Assembly (NCBI GenBank): GCA_009733775.1
Contig: WOGZ01000488.1
Location: 1-19,153 of the forward strand
Origin: Alectoria sarmentosa
Taxonomy: Eukaryota > Ascomycota > Lecanoromycetes > Lecanorales > Parmeliaceae
Direction of reading: 5' to 3'
Length of the DNA: 19,153 nucleotides
Shown piece after piece: positions 1-9,423 of the stretch. How positions within the stretch are numbered: the stretch's first letter is position 1; the number at the start of each line of letters is the position of its first letter. A program made the translations under genes and the position numbers. Under the pieces are notes generated by a model. It did no database searches. It worked only from the letters and a program-made list of their open reading frames with translations, and was not told where the DNA came from.

Positions 1-1125
1 GTAAATTTTTCGCTTAATAATCGTAAATCGTAAGACGTAAGATTCGAATTCGAAAAAAAAAAAAAAAAAAAAATTTAAAAAAATAAAAAGTTCTAAAAAA
101 AGAAAAATTCTAAAAAAAGAAAAAAATTTTAAAATAAAAAAAAATCACAATTCGTTTCAAATTTGCATAAAATTTATAAATTTAATGAGTAATTAAATTT
201 AGAATTTCGATTTCAAAAAAAAATTTTAATTTTAAAAGAAATTTTAAAAAAAAATTCGAAAAAAAGAATTTGAAAAAAAAGTTTAAAAATTAAAACAAAA
301 CATTAATTTTTTGCATTTTGAATAAAATTTATAAATTTAATGCCTTCACAATTTTAATGTATTTATAATTTAAATGCATTAATAAATTTAATATTTCAGT
401 TCGAAGAGAGAGAAAGTAAAAAAAAAAAAAAAAAAAAGTTTAATCGACGTTAAATCTTAAGTTCGTTTCGCCTTCGTTTGTTTTTAAATATCATGAATTT
501 AGTTTATAAGCCCTAACTTGTTATACAATAATTTTAGAAATTACATTTTCGAACTTTTAAAAACGATTTAATTCGTTTACTCGACGATAATAAAGATAAT
601 TTTATTTTCGCTAAAAATTATAAATATTATTAACGCATTAAATATATTAATATTTAATATTATTATATACGAGAAATCTTAATTAATAATGAAATTATTA
701 TAAATTTCGTATTTATAAACGATTAAATCGCAAATATATTTATTAAATCTTTAATTAAATAAGTTTTTAAACGATATAAACGATTAATAAATATATATAA
801 TTTTCATTAATCGAAATAAGCGAATTTATAAAAAAGAAATATTATTTAAATTTATTTATTAAATAATAAACTCGTTTATATCGATAATATAAAAAACTTA
901 TATAAATTATATAAATTCGATAAATAATTATGAAAATAGTATTTCTGAGTTCGTTATTTTTCGATATAAAATTTATAAAAATTCGATAATTATTTAAGTT
1001 CGATTTCGAGATCTTTTTGTTTTATATAAATTGAATTATAATCGTTTTTATGCTTTTCTTTCTATGTTATTTAAACACGATCATCATTATAGTTATAGTC
1101 ATAATTTATTATTGAGACTACTCGG
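1..1125. repeat. AT-rich, RIP-like block (left)
   Basis: Very AT-rich sequence with long A/T runs, including uninterrupted A tracts at about 53-73 and 418-437. It has no gene-like reading frame. Many of the remaining C residues sit in CpG (TCG and ACG words), which suggests that C in other contexts has been converted to T on both strands. Balanced composition returns abruptly at about 1125. I infer a mutated former repeat; no transposon protein can be recognised in it. Confidence 0.75.
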
Positions 1126-1297
1126 TTACTAGTTATTCCGCTCCGCAATCTGTTCTCGCAACAAGTCCCCCACTACGCCAACGGCGTGATCGAAAACCAA
1201 AGACAGATTTGTGTACGGTATATAGAAAGACTGGTCCGTGCCCACCTGCATAGTTTACCTATGCTCTTCATGATAGCTAATACAGCCAGTACTCATA
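1102..1297 (+). pseudogene. possible displaced upstream coding stretch of the PLD-like gene
   Basis: This frame is open from about 1102 to a TAG at 1303-1305, one frame away from the PLD-like reading frame that starts at 1301. From about 1138 its codons end mostly in C or G and read like protein (for example IENQRQICVRYIERL), unlike the AT block just upstream. It could be the remaining 5' part of the same gene separated by an indel near 1277-1300, or an upstream exon. A branch-like GCTAAT followed by CAG lies at 1276-1289. It has no supported start codon. Chance cannot be excluded. Confidence 0.3.
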
Positions 1298-1300
1298 GCC

Positions 1301-2275
1301 ATGGCTAGGGCTGCGCAATTCTCCGCTCCTGAGGCCCGTGCTACCAATACACAGCTCCCCGAGCACATGCCCGACGACCCTCACTACGATTTGGACATAG
1401 CGGGCGAAATCACTCGCATGCAATCATGCTACTCTCCCAAGCCCACCGAGTCTCGCCTTCAAGCAACAAACAGGCAGCTCAACATAGCATGTACCAAGCC
1501 CGTTGGCCCGACGGCGCCAGAGATTCCCGAAGGCGCTGAGTTTACACCGTACATTCCCATTTCGACCCCCACCCCTTTCCCAATCGCACTCGTCTCTCGT
1601 CCCCCCTACGGAAAGCCCAACAATGGAAACGTCTTCGTCCCCCAGAATGAAGCCTGGCTCTCTTGCATTCGCAATGCTAGATCCTCCATCTTCATCCAGA
1701 CACCAGACCTCAATGCCACCCAACTCCTCCCAGCTCTCGTCGCGGCACTGAAGAGAGGCATCGAAATCACGTATTACGTATGTCTCGGCTACAACGATGC
1801 CGGTGAAATAATGCCCGGCCAAGGCGGCACTAATGAAATGTTCGCCGGCAAACTCGTCGACGCCATCTCCGAGCACGAGCGCAACCTCCTCCACATCTTC
1901 TACTATGTCGGCAAAGATCAAGATCACCCTATCCACCACAATTTCAAGGCTCGCAGCTGCCACGTCAAGCTGCTCATCGCCGACGGCCACGTCGGTATCC
2001 AAGGATCCGGGAACCAGGACACGCAGAGCTGGTACCACAGTCAGGAGATCAACGCCATGATCGATAGCGAGGAGATTTGTCGCAAGTGGCGGGAGGGCAT
2101 CGAGCGCAACCAGAACACGGCGCGGTACGGCAAGGCTGGGGTAGACGACGGGGTCTGGAGGGATCAAAACGGTAAGGAGGCGGAGGGGAGCATGGGTAAG
2201 CCGAGTACGGCGATGGGATGGGTCAAAGGCACAATGGGGATGGTGAAGAAGGCGCAGGAGAAGGGCGGATTCTGA
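1301..2275 (+). CDS. PLD-like (phospholipase D superfamily) protein, C-terminal half
   Basis: The 324-residue product carries one clear HKD signature: H221-x-K223-x4-D228 (HVKLLIAD), followed by the glycine/asparagine turn GSGNQD at 235-240. This is the C-terminal catalytic half of the PLD superfamily, which acts on phosphodiester bonds in phospholipids or nucleic acids; the substrate here is unknown. The segment before it (about 125-205, including FIQTPDLNAT and GGTNEM) matches what I know of the core of fungal PLD-like proteins. Active enzymes need two HKD motifs. No first motif is present and an in-frame TAG lies at 1274, so the protein is about half the expected length. The ATG at 1301 has a good context (GCCATGG), but it may only be the first methionine left after 5' damage beside the AT block. 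No signal peptide or membrane segment is seen. The reading frame is certain; function is doubtful. Confidence 0.75.
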   Translation: MARAAQFSAPEARATNTQLPEHMPDDPHYDLDIAGEITRMQSCYSPKPTESRLQATNRQLNIACTKPVGPTAPEIPEGAEFTPYIPISTPTPFPIALVSRPPYGKPNNGNVFVPQNEAWLSCIRNARSSIFIQTPDLNATQLLPALVAALKRGIEITYYVCLGYNDAGEIMPGQGGTNEMFAGKLVDAISEHERNLLHIFYYVGKDQDHPIHHNFKARSCHVKLLIADGHVGIQGSGNQDTQSWYHSQEINAMIDSEEICRKWREGIERNQNTARYGKAGVDDGVWRDQNGKEAEGSMGKPSTAMGWVKGTMGMVKKAQEKGGF

Positions 2276-2576
2276 TGGGATGTTTGCTCTGCTGTCGCAA
2301 AGGAACGTCGTATCTTGATGCTCGTCCACCATTAGCAGGTACCTCATGAGCGCTTGTAGCCGAAAGGAAGGCAGCAACCCCACTGGAACGGTAATTGTCG
2401 CGCTTATTTCTTTGAGCGTCTCTATCGACTCCAAGCGTCGCTTTCAGCGTTTCTAAACACAGCCGATCCAGTCTTATGGATGCCTCTCCTGTACTGCAAG
2501 ACATGAAAAATCTCGCAGCATTTGAACGGCGCAATCGTTCAAGTCAACGACCGATAATGTTGACAAGAGCGATAAA
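2276..2576. other. intergenic spacer
   Basis: About 300 bases between the PLD-like stop and the start of the secreted-protein gene. Both neighbours are on the plus strand, so this should hold the 3' end of one transcript and the promoter of the next. I see no convincing TATA box, RNA gene or repeat. Reading frames crossing it on the minus strand are antisense shadows. Confidence 0.4.
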
Positions 2577-3935
2577 ATGTTCCTCTCCTCGACATACATA
2601 GGCAGCACCATCCTGCTGCTCAGTTGTCCTACTCTCACACTCCATCTTCCACCCGTCCCAGCTTTCGTTGCCTCTATGCCCTTGCCCGTGTTGCTGCCGA
2701 CGAACAAAACATCCCCGGTGCCGGCATCGCCCGTACCTGATTTCTCCGCTTTGCCATTCAATTCCTCCCTCGACGTCGGCTATCCACACCCCATCTGTGA
2801 TGGCAACCTCCTCGGCTTCGACATGAACAGATACAGCTGCCTCCAAGCCTGGAGCAGCATCCCGACCGCCGGCCGAATGTTGGCATTCGGTGATAGATTG
2901 AGCGGGACTTTCAACGTCCAGCTTCCTCGGCGCTTCAGTGGCCGTGAGTGTGTCATCTCCTGTTTGTTTGTACATCAAAAACGGGATTTGGACTTTTTCT
3001 TCATTTTAATTACTGCGAACTGACTCTGGCTCTAATGTCAAAGCGGACGGAACTTGCGTCATCGATATCTTTCATAAAGATGGCGTCGTGTCGGACGTGG
3101 CTTCTTATTACCAACTTTCTCACGCGGCGGAGAGTTTGTACGGTGCTTGCGTCGCCAGGGGCGGCCAGCGCACGCAGGGCGGCTGGGTTAGAGACTTAGG
3201 TAAGCTGCATCTCGTAATCTATCCTCGTGTCTTGTACTATCATCCCACCCCGTGGACATCGATACCGAGTGCCCTTGATTCGATACCCGATGCCGGGCAC
3301 GGATTGGATTTCCTCGTCTTCAGCAACCCACCATCAAGAACAAGATCGAATTCGATCATCTCTGGCTAAAAACAGCGGCTACGAAAGGAACAAGTAAGAA
3401 TCTGGTCGTCGTCCTGAGCCTCTACGACCCCGCCGTCGCCTGCTTCGGCCCGCAGTTCGCAATGCGCCACGTCGGGCAGACCCTCCAAAACCTCCTCTCG
3501 GTCCTCCCCGTGAGCACCGCGATGCAGCTCTTCGGCCCCGAGGGCGAACCGGGTGTGCAGGTCGTGGTGCCGGCCACGTACTACGAGTCCTCCCCTGACC
3601 CATGTACGTACTCTGCCAGAACCTGCTTTCCGTATCTGAGGCACAATCCATTCATTTGTTTACCCAGAAAGCCTATATATATATATATATATCCCTGACA
3701 TGACAATACCACAGCGCCTGGGGGCCGCGGCTTCGGCGTCAGGCTCAGAGTCGACGTCGCGCACCGCAATTCTGTCAAGGCCCGCTGGTTTGACGTCTGG
3801 GCTGGCGCCGTCGCCGTCGCGGCTATGTGCTCGCTTCGGGGCTACGCGGGGATTTCGGGCCTTCCGAGCGGGCTTGGTGTCACTTTGGAGGCGGTCATGG
3901 GGATTGGGATGGGGAATGGGACGGCTGGCGAGTGA
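2577..3935 (+). CDS. secreted cysteine-containing protein of unknown function, four exons
   Basis: Proposed exons are 2577-2943, 3044-3199, 3376-3603 and 3715-3935, giving 972 coding bases and 323 residues. Splice sites: GTGAGT at 2944 with AG at 3042-3043 after CTGAC; GTAAGC at 3200 with CAG at 3373-3375 (AG at 3386-3387 also keeps frame); GTACGT at 3604 with CAG at 3712-3714 after CTGACATGAC. All junctions keep phase. The N-terminus has a hydrophobic core (STILLLSC) fitting a signal peptide, then a proline-rich linker with NKT and NSS glycosylation sequons. The body reads as two similar halves, one around GTCVIDIFHKDG (about 125-136), the other in exon 4 around GFGVRLRVDVAHR. Each has a hydrophobic patch followed by a conserved-looking helix and cysteine (YGACV; AAMC). 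I recall similar uncharacterised secreted proteins in ascomycetes but know no function. No GPI signal or later membrane helix is evident. A small secreted effector-like role is possible but unproven. Confidence 0.75.
3674..3692. repeat. (TA)n microsatellite inside intron 3
   Basis: A 19-base uninterrupted TA run lies in the third intron of the secreted-protein gene, ahead of the CTGAC branch-like sequence and CAG acceptor. It is likely length-variable and should not affect the protein. Confidence 0.85.
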
Positions 3936-5074
3936 GGATTGGCCCCGGGGTGGATTGTGGTGGATTGGACGAGGGGGGGTGAGAGTGACTGGGTGTGGGC
4001 GGTAGTGGGGAAGAGGTGGGATGAGGCGGTGATAGATGAGTCATCTACCCTCGCGGCTTTGGTTTGCTTGTTCGTTTCATTGAGTTGTGACGGATGCTAG
4101 AAATGTCTTGTTGGCACCCGCTTCGCACACGGATCATCCATCCTGGTGGGTTTGCGCGAGAGGGCTTTCTTTCTAATCGCCGTCCAGAAGTCTCGTTTCC
4201 TGTTGACTACCTCCACCCTGACATTCCGAACAGATAATTATAGGTTGATCTATTGCGGGCGTCGAGGGTAGCATGCCGCAGAACGCCGTCAAATCTCCCT
4301 TTTCTGGCGACTTTTATGAACACTAGATTGGATAGCCCAACATTGCTGGTTAGTCTTGCATCGCAGTCGTCCCACCGGATTGATACTTCCAGCCACGGAG
4401 AACAAACATTTGTGCTCCCGGGTCGTAGCATCGCTGTCCTGAATTAAGTTTTCCAGAGGGAATTGCCGGGTACGCAAGTCGGCAAGCCAAAATAACAGGA
4501 TGGTTGTCGGTAATTACAAAACAGTTGAACGGTTTGGCAGTCGGACTGGACTCGAACTATGTGTTGCTGTGGGTTTCGTGTGTCCTAGACTACATCGTCT
4601 CTTAAGTTTTGGCTATCATGACTGGCATTACAAGCTGGTGTTGGAAAAAGATCTTCTTTGCGAGCTCTCCGCATGTGAATTGAGCATGTCTTTATCGTAG
4701 GTTCAAGCCGCAAGGGTTTCAAGCTTATCACGTTCGACGTCGCGGTTTTGTTGTTAGATCTAGTTGAGGAAGGATTCTTTACTATGCGATCCGGAAAAGA
4801 GCCATCTATGAGCCATGGCTTTTGTACATCAACTTCTGCACTTATGAAACAGAGCTAGGACACGGAAATATATTGAAATAGATGCGGTGTCGCGATTGAT
4901 CGCTTGGGAATTTCTAAAGATAGATGTGCGCATTTTCACCTGGAGTCTACGCCACTTAAGTGCGCGCGAGTATTGATATGCGAAGGCTGAGAGGACTGGC
5001 CTCACGCGCTTGGCGGCGAAGAGCACCGTGCCCTTGTAGCACAATTGGCTTTGCGGGCGAGGGAGTATTTCCAT
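3936..5074. other. intergenic region between convergent genes
   Basis: The secreted-protein gene (plus) and the SGNH hydrolase (minus) converge on this 1.1-kb region. The first 100 bases after the stop are G-rich. I looked on both strands for exon-like stretches with splice signals, tRNA boxes and repeats and found nothing supportable. The short open frames here have no family features and frequent stops nearby. Confidence 0.45.
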
Positions 5075-6394
5075 TCACCAAATTGCCATGATCTCATTTG
5101 CAAATGCTTGCTGACCCAGAGTCTTTGGGTGAAAAGTCTTTGCCAACCTAGTCGGCACATACCATGGAATCCTTAGCTCTGTGACATTACCCTGTTTCAT
5201 TTGCATGGTTTCTTCCTGTATGACTTGGTGTTCGAAGGACGAGGCCTTTGAAGCAGCGATGGCAATATCGCACAGCATATTTTCTAACCAGCGTCAATCG
5301 AGAACAATTGTAGTACGCCAGATTGAAAGCGGTAACATAGATTTGAGAACATACCATACCAATCATTACCGACAATCGAATGGAATTGAGCCAAGGTTTC
5401 CCTGCATGTATTTGGATCTGGCAGAGTAAAGCTAGGCCCGGCAACCTGCTCCAATTGCTGCTGGTTGTAAGATTCTTGAGCACCAAGTGGGTTGTCAGGC
5501 AGATTGTTGTCAGGGGCGCTGGAGAGGAAAAGCCAGGTATCCAGCCTTTCATTGTCCGGCTCGTAGATGCCTTCTTCGCACCATCTGTGACCGGCATAAG
5601 CAGGATTGGGATCCACGAAGACGACTCTCTGAGTGTTGGCATAGTAGTTGTTGACGGAGTCCGTGATGTGGCTGAGCATTATGTTCAAAGCCACGACTAC
5701 ATCATTCAGCTGTGTCCTAAGCGCCTTCGTTAACCATGGCTGGCCTTTCTCTTCGTGGGTGGTATCGTAATGAGGGTTGTATATTCTGAATGTTGAGCTC
5801 TCGCAGAGGGGTGTGATTTCATTGAAGAACGTCACGTAGCCTGTCATATAAATTTTAAAGTTGTCATTGCCGCTTTTGTCCAATATCTCCTTCAATGCGG
5901 ACGTAATATTGGCAGAGAGATCTGGGCTGGCGAGTATCTCTTTAGCTTTAGCGAGTTCCGCATCGCAGTCTCCAGCCCAATATCCACCAACCCAGAGTAC
6001 ACATGCCGTCAGGATGTTGTAAAAGCCAATGTCGTTGCCGCCGACGGAGAGGGTAGCGATGTCAGTGACGGTTGGATTTGCCCTGTAGGAAGCCGATGTC
6101 AGTGTTTACTTTCCGATGATGGCCTTGCGAGTTTTCCTACCATGCATCAACTTGGCTGTATGCTCCTCCGCTGAGGAGGTTGTGAACTGTGGCTCCCGAG
6201 CAGGCAAGGTTCTGAAAGTCGATGTCTCGGACAGTTGATGCGATTAAATCTGGATAAGAGACTCGCCCTTGTCTGCATCCCCATGTGGATGTGTTACCAG
6301 TGCCTATACCGGCCGCATACGAGTCCCCGAAGGCGGTGTAACCTTTCTTGATTGTGTTCGATCTCAAGGCAAATCCTGGGGCTATTGTTGGCAT
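5075..6394 (-). CDS. SGNH/GDSL-family hydrolase (lipase/esterase-like), three exons
   Basis: Exons in gene order are 6394-6141, 6082-5355 and 5283-5075, giving 1191 coding bases and 396 residues. Intron 1 (6140-6083, 58 bases) starts GTAGGA and has CTGAC before CAG. Intron 2 (5354-5284, 71 bases) starts GTATGT and ends TAG. Both junctions keep phase. SGNH landmarks are present: block I GDSYAAG with the nucleophile serine at residue 25, GGNDIGF with the oxyanion-hole asparagine at about 101, and a C-terminal FHPKTLG with the catalytic histidine at about 379. The family cleaves ester bonds in lipids or polysaccharide acyl groups and is usually secreted in fungi. The first ATG giving this frame (6394) lies only about 22 residues before block I and leaves no signal peptide. 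A hydrophobic stretch sits just upstream in another frame (separate entry), so the true N-terminus may be frameshifted or contain a missed intron. Catalytic residues look intact. Confidence 0.85.
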
Positions 6395-6560
6395 CAGCGA
6401 TCTTGCCTATTGTAACTTGACAAAGAGCTGGCGCTTTCAATGGTAATTTTGTTTTAGGCAAAAATGGTAGAACAATGAATGTGACGCCATTCAAGAGCAG
6501 CAGCAAAAGACCCGAGGAAACTTTGTCAAGCTTGTACGCGGACAAAGATCGAGCGATCGC
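6395..6560 (-). pseudogene. out-of-frame signal-peptide-like stretch upstream of the SGNH gene
   Basis: Reading the minus strand from about 6560, one frame encodes a strongly hydrophobic run (GLLLLLLNGVTFIVLPFLP) followed by VTIGKIADA. It reaches the point where the SGNH frame begins with PTIAPGF. The hydrophobic run resembles a secretion signal and the join would be smooth across a single-base frame change. The stretch has no in-frame ATG and a TGA lies just upstream at about 6563. Either the SGNH gene has lost its start through small indels, or an undetected intron corrects the frame. Confidence 0.4.
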
Positions 6561-6615
6561 TCAGGGAATTGTGAAATCATGAGTCCATCATTTGGTGATA
6601 CGTCGAACTCGAGTG

Positions 6616-6930
6616 TTAATTGTGCAATTTGGCTGATGCGAAAAGGAAGAAGGCACTAATGAAGACGCCTGACTTACAACATTTCGGAAAAGGACAACCT
6701 TGTCCATCAAAGTCCTTGAGCCAGCAGACTGAATAAAGGGTAAGCTGCATCAAGCATTCCACCGGTAGCCCCGCAAGCCAAGACGAAATTGGAAGGAAAG
6801 GAACACGCATCTTGACAGCTTTAGCTGCAAGGCTGATGTCCAAGCTGAGGCCGTGTGCAGGTCCGTCTACCACGGACGATGAATGGTATTCATCTCGTAG
6901 CTACTGCTCTGATCTCCTCCCTCGAAGAAG
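6616..6930 (-). pseudogene. broken minus-strand coding relic, unidentified
   Basis: One frame (from about 6900 down) reads VVDGPAHGLSLDISLAAKAVK. After about 6810 a different frame becomes the more protein-like one (CSFPSNFVLACGATGGMLDA, then AYPLFSLLAQGL before TGA). A TAG in the first frame at about 6901 could be a former CAG. A GTAAGT donor-like site lies near 6677. The switch of frame in mid-stretch suggests a small indel in a dead gene. I do not recognise the family. It could also be an unrelated 5' exon region of the SGNH gene. Confidence 0.25.
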
Positions 6931-7141
6931 AAAGAAGAGATGAAACGGTCCAAGCAGCAATTAGATGATATACGTTTGAAAGCATCCTACGTAAGAATTA
7001 GGCTCCACGATTTTCTTCCCAGCATTACTTGTTGCCCGCATCATTACTTAGGGTAGTCCGTCCAGAAACCCTGATTCATGATGACTAACCTCAGCCCTAC
7101 ACCGGCAATGCCTTGGATCACCAACCTCCCAGCCAACCTGA

Positions 7142-7892
7142 TTTATTGACTTACTCTACAGTCAGTCATCTTCATCAGACTCAACAACAATTGTTGATTG
7201 CCTCCACCATGAGGACAGAGAACATGAGGGTGCCAGCCACCTCTTCACCACGCTCGAGCCGCTCTACAACCTATCCTTTCCAAACCTTCATCATCGGCGC
7301 CTTGCCTACCTCTCCCAACTTTCCAGCTTTACCGCAAGACCTTGTCAGGACTTCACCACTCATACCTTGTATACCCAACCCTTGATACGAGAGCAAAGAC
7401 TTTGGCCAACTGCAGTGTACGATGGTCTAGCCTCCGTGCTAGAGATATCGCAATCCGTGTCCCAAATGTTCAAGAGGTGGAGATGAAGGGAAAAAAGGGG
7501 GCGCTGGCGCTTGAACAATGAGACATATTGTCGTTGGCTACGCTGAACGCGGCGCAGGCTTCTACTTTGAAAAGTAGCCTCGTTCCTGGAAGTCCTCGAA
7601 AGCCTGGGTGTGGTTATGCAATGACAGGGACGCCGGACTTGTCGGAGCCTACCAAATACCAAGATATGAGCAAGTACACACGAGACCCCAAAGGGAGGCT
7701 GAAGGTAGTCGAATACTTTGTTCCCATGGACGGAATAGAGAGGTTTTGGTCATAGATAGAGGTGCGCCAAGAAAAATTATACCTGTCATGTGTTCTTGTA
7801 GCACTGGTGTTTTTATCTGTGCTACATTTCTGAACGTACGAGTTCAAAACGCGCTGTCTTTTACTCTGGAGAGTCTCCGCCGTTTCCAGTAA
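7142..7892 (+). pseudogene. probable gene relic, unidentified
   Basis: A frame open from 7142 to TGA at 7484-7486 has no usable ATG but strongly C/G-ending codons and protein-like content (FTTLEPLYNLSFPNLHHRR, then REQRLWPTAVYDGLASVLE). It follows an acceptor-like CTACAG at about 7163-7168. After 7518 another frame takes over: ATG at 7518 (RHIVVGYAERGAGFYFEK), a TAG at about 7578 that could be a former CAG, then about 100 further open codons (VWLCNDRDAGLVGAYQIPRY, ending near APRKIIPVM). Both pieces lie on the plus strand and probably belong to one former gene. I cannot name the family. The alternative is a live multi-exon gene whose introns I cannot place. Confidence 0.4.
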
Positions 7893-8272
7893 TATATTCC
7901 GTCACAAGTCAAGATGCCCATTTTTGATTTGATCGTCACAATATCATCTTTCGTATCATGCCCTTGACGATGCAGATATAGACATAAGAAAAGTTTGTGT
8001 TTAAATTCTGCTATCTCGTGTCTATGGCGTATGAAACTGTCGAAGAAACTGTCGAAGAGAAGGCGGTGCTATCGAGCCACTGGGTGATACCCACCTTCTC
8101 CCCTGTGAACGGAGTATGACGCTTTCTCATTCCTCGCGTGAGGTTCGATCTGACTACTCTCTAGCAACAGCCCAAAGCTTAGGTCCCTTCACGATACCAG
8201 ATCGTATAGCGTGGCACAAGGGAAAGAATTCAGATCAAACTGGGATTCGAAAATCACATCACAGGCTTTAAA
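7893..8272. other. spacer with no recognised gene
   Basis: No protein-like frame, RNA gene or transposon end is seen here. The only structure is a perfect 12-base tandem duplication, listed separately. Confidence 0.4.
8033..8056. repeat. 12-base tandem duplication
   Basis: The word GAAACTGTCGAA occurs twice back to back (8033-8044 and 8045-8056). It lies in non-coding spacer and is probably a simple replication slip. Confidence 0.8.
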
Positions 8273-9239
8273 CTACCAGCATGTATGCAAAGGCAACACT
8301 TGCTGTATAGCGATGGCAAGACCTGCAAGTCTTTCTGGAGTATTTCCTTTCAAGTATTCAGCCTTTAGTTCGAAGATAAATACACTAGAGTTTGTCTTCT
8401 TGCTACCGCCCGTCGGCGCACTCCCAATTCGCGGCAAATTATTGGTAGAAGGTCCTCCAGACCCGAAACTTTCCATAATAAAACCTCCCAAGCTTCCGCT
8501 GGGACTCGCAAGAACAGCGGTCTTGGACCCGACGGCGAGATTGCCACTTGGGCCCAGAGACACCAAAGTGCCACCTGCAGTGGTTCCTTGGGCGCCTAGA
8601 GCCAACGTGGCAATACCGATCTTGACAGCTGTTCCAGCTGCTGTGATGGCTTGACCTCCAATGGTGTCGAAATTCAGGTTCCCAGCCATGTTTCAGCTAT
8701 GATCTATGCGCATGTCGGCTGTGTCACTCAAGTAGTATGGGATCAAAGACATCTCCCAGGAGAGTTCTGAGTTAGAAGAGTTCCGTCCATCTTACGCATC
8801 AGCGTTGTTCCCATATCCTACTCTTTGACGAATGGCGGTGATCAATGACTCTGGGTTGACAAAGAACACAGGAGATCTTGTGCCAACGCCGGAACACCGT
8901 GAAAACGAGGGAAACAAGATTTGCCGGACGCTTCAATAGCGGGTCCCCCAGGCCTGGATGAAGTTCCGGCAACACGCACACCATTGGAGGGCAGCTTGAT
9001 GGCTACATTGTCAACGCTTGTGGTGACCTGGCCCGACTCGGCCGTCGTTTGAGAGAAAAAGGGCATAGCCTGAGCAATACCATCGAAGATGAGATTGCTT
9101 GAAGCATCCAGAGAGATGATAGTTCCAGATGAGGCTGCTGCTGGTGCGCTAGCGGTAAGTGTGGTGCCATAGATTGATCCTGTGGGACTGCTACTACTCC
9201 ATGGGCTAACGTTGTCGCGAATGCGGCGAAGTACAACAT
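8273..9239 (-). pseudogene. pseudogene of a repetitive, GPI-type cell-wall protein
   Basis: Reading down the minus strand, an ATG at 9239 begins a signal-peptide-like MLYFAAFA...AVPQ. A different frame then gives repeat units typical of fungal surface proteins: PTGSIYGTTLTA, GTIISLDASSNLIF and SGQVTTSVDNVAIKLPSNG, ending GGPAIEASGK before losing the frame near 8935 and stopping at 8842. A third piece (8689-8273) gives GGQAITAAGTAVKIG, GGTLVSLGPSGNLAVGS and a glycine-rich SLGGFIMESFGSGGPS. It ends in NSSVFIFELKAEYL and a weak hydrophobic tail where a GPI signal would be. The unit pattern (IxGTxLxxGxxAxxxxGTxISLxxSxNLxxG) is what supports the family. There are at least two frame changes, and a 150-base stretch between pieces (8690-8841) matches nothing in the repeats. 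Living relatives would be surface-exposed and have more repeat units. Clearly broken. Confidence 0.7.
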
Positions 9240-9423
9240 TTCGTAAGTTCAGGGAATCCAAGATTAGCTCTGAGCGCATAGTCGAATTATGCGCTCCGTC
9301 AAAGACTCCATAATGCAAGCACAACTACATCTGCATGCGCTTTACGGAGTAGAAGCGAAAGCATCTTCCTTCCTCTTCTGATCTCCTTCCTGCGCAGGTC
9401 ATAACCGGGTAACAGTCTGATAG

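Noticed and set aside
1424..2434. 336-residue open frame on the minus strand
   Set aside because: It is exactly antisense to the PLD-like gene, which has a recognisable HKD motif. The antisense product has no family features.
2544..2978. Minus-strand open frame of 144 residues
   Set aside because: Antisense to exon 1 of the secreted-protein gene, whose splice sites and signal peptide are well supported.
4207..5074. Several 60-80 residue open frames on both strands between the secreted-protein and SGNH genes
   Set aside because: No start context, splice signals, domain features or codon bias; they look like chance frames in intergenic sequence.
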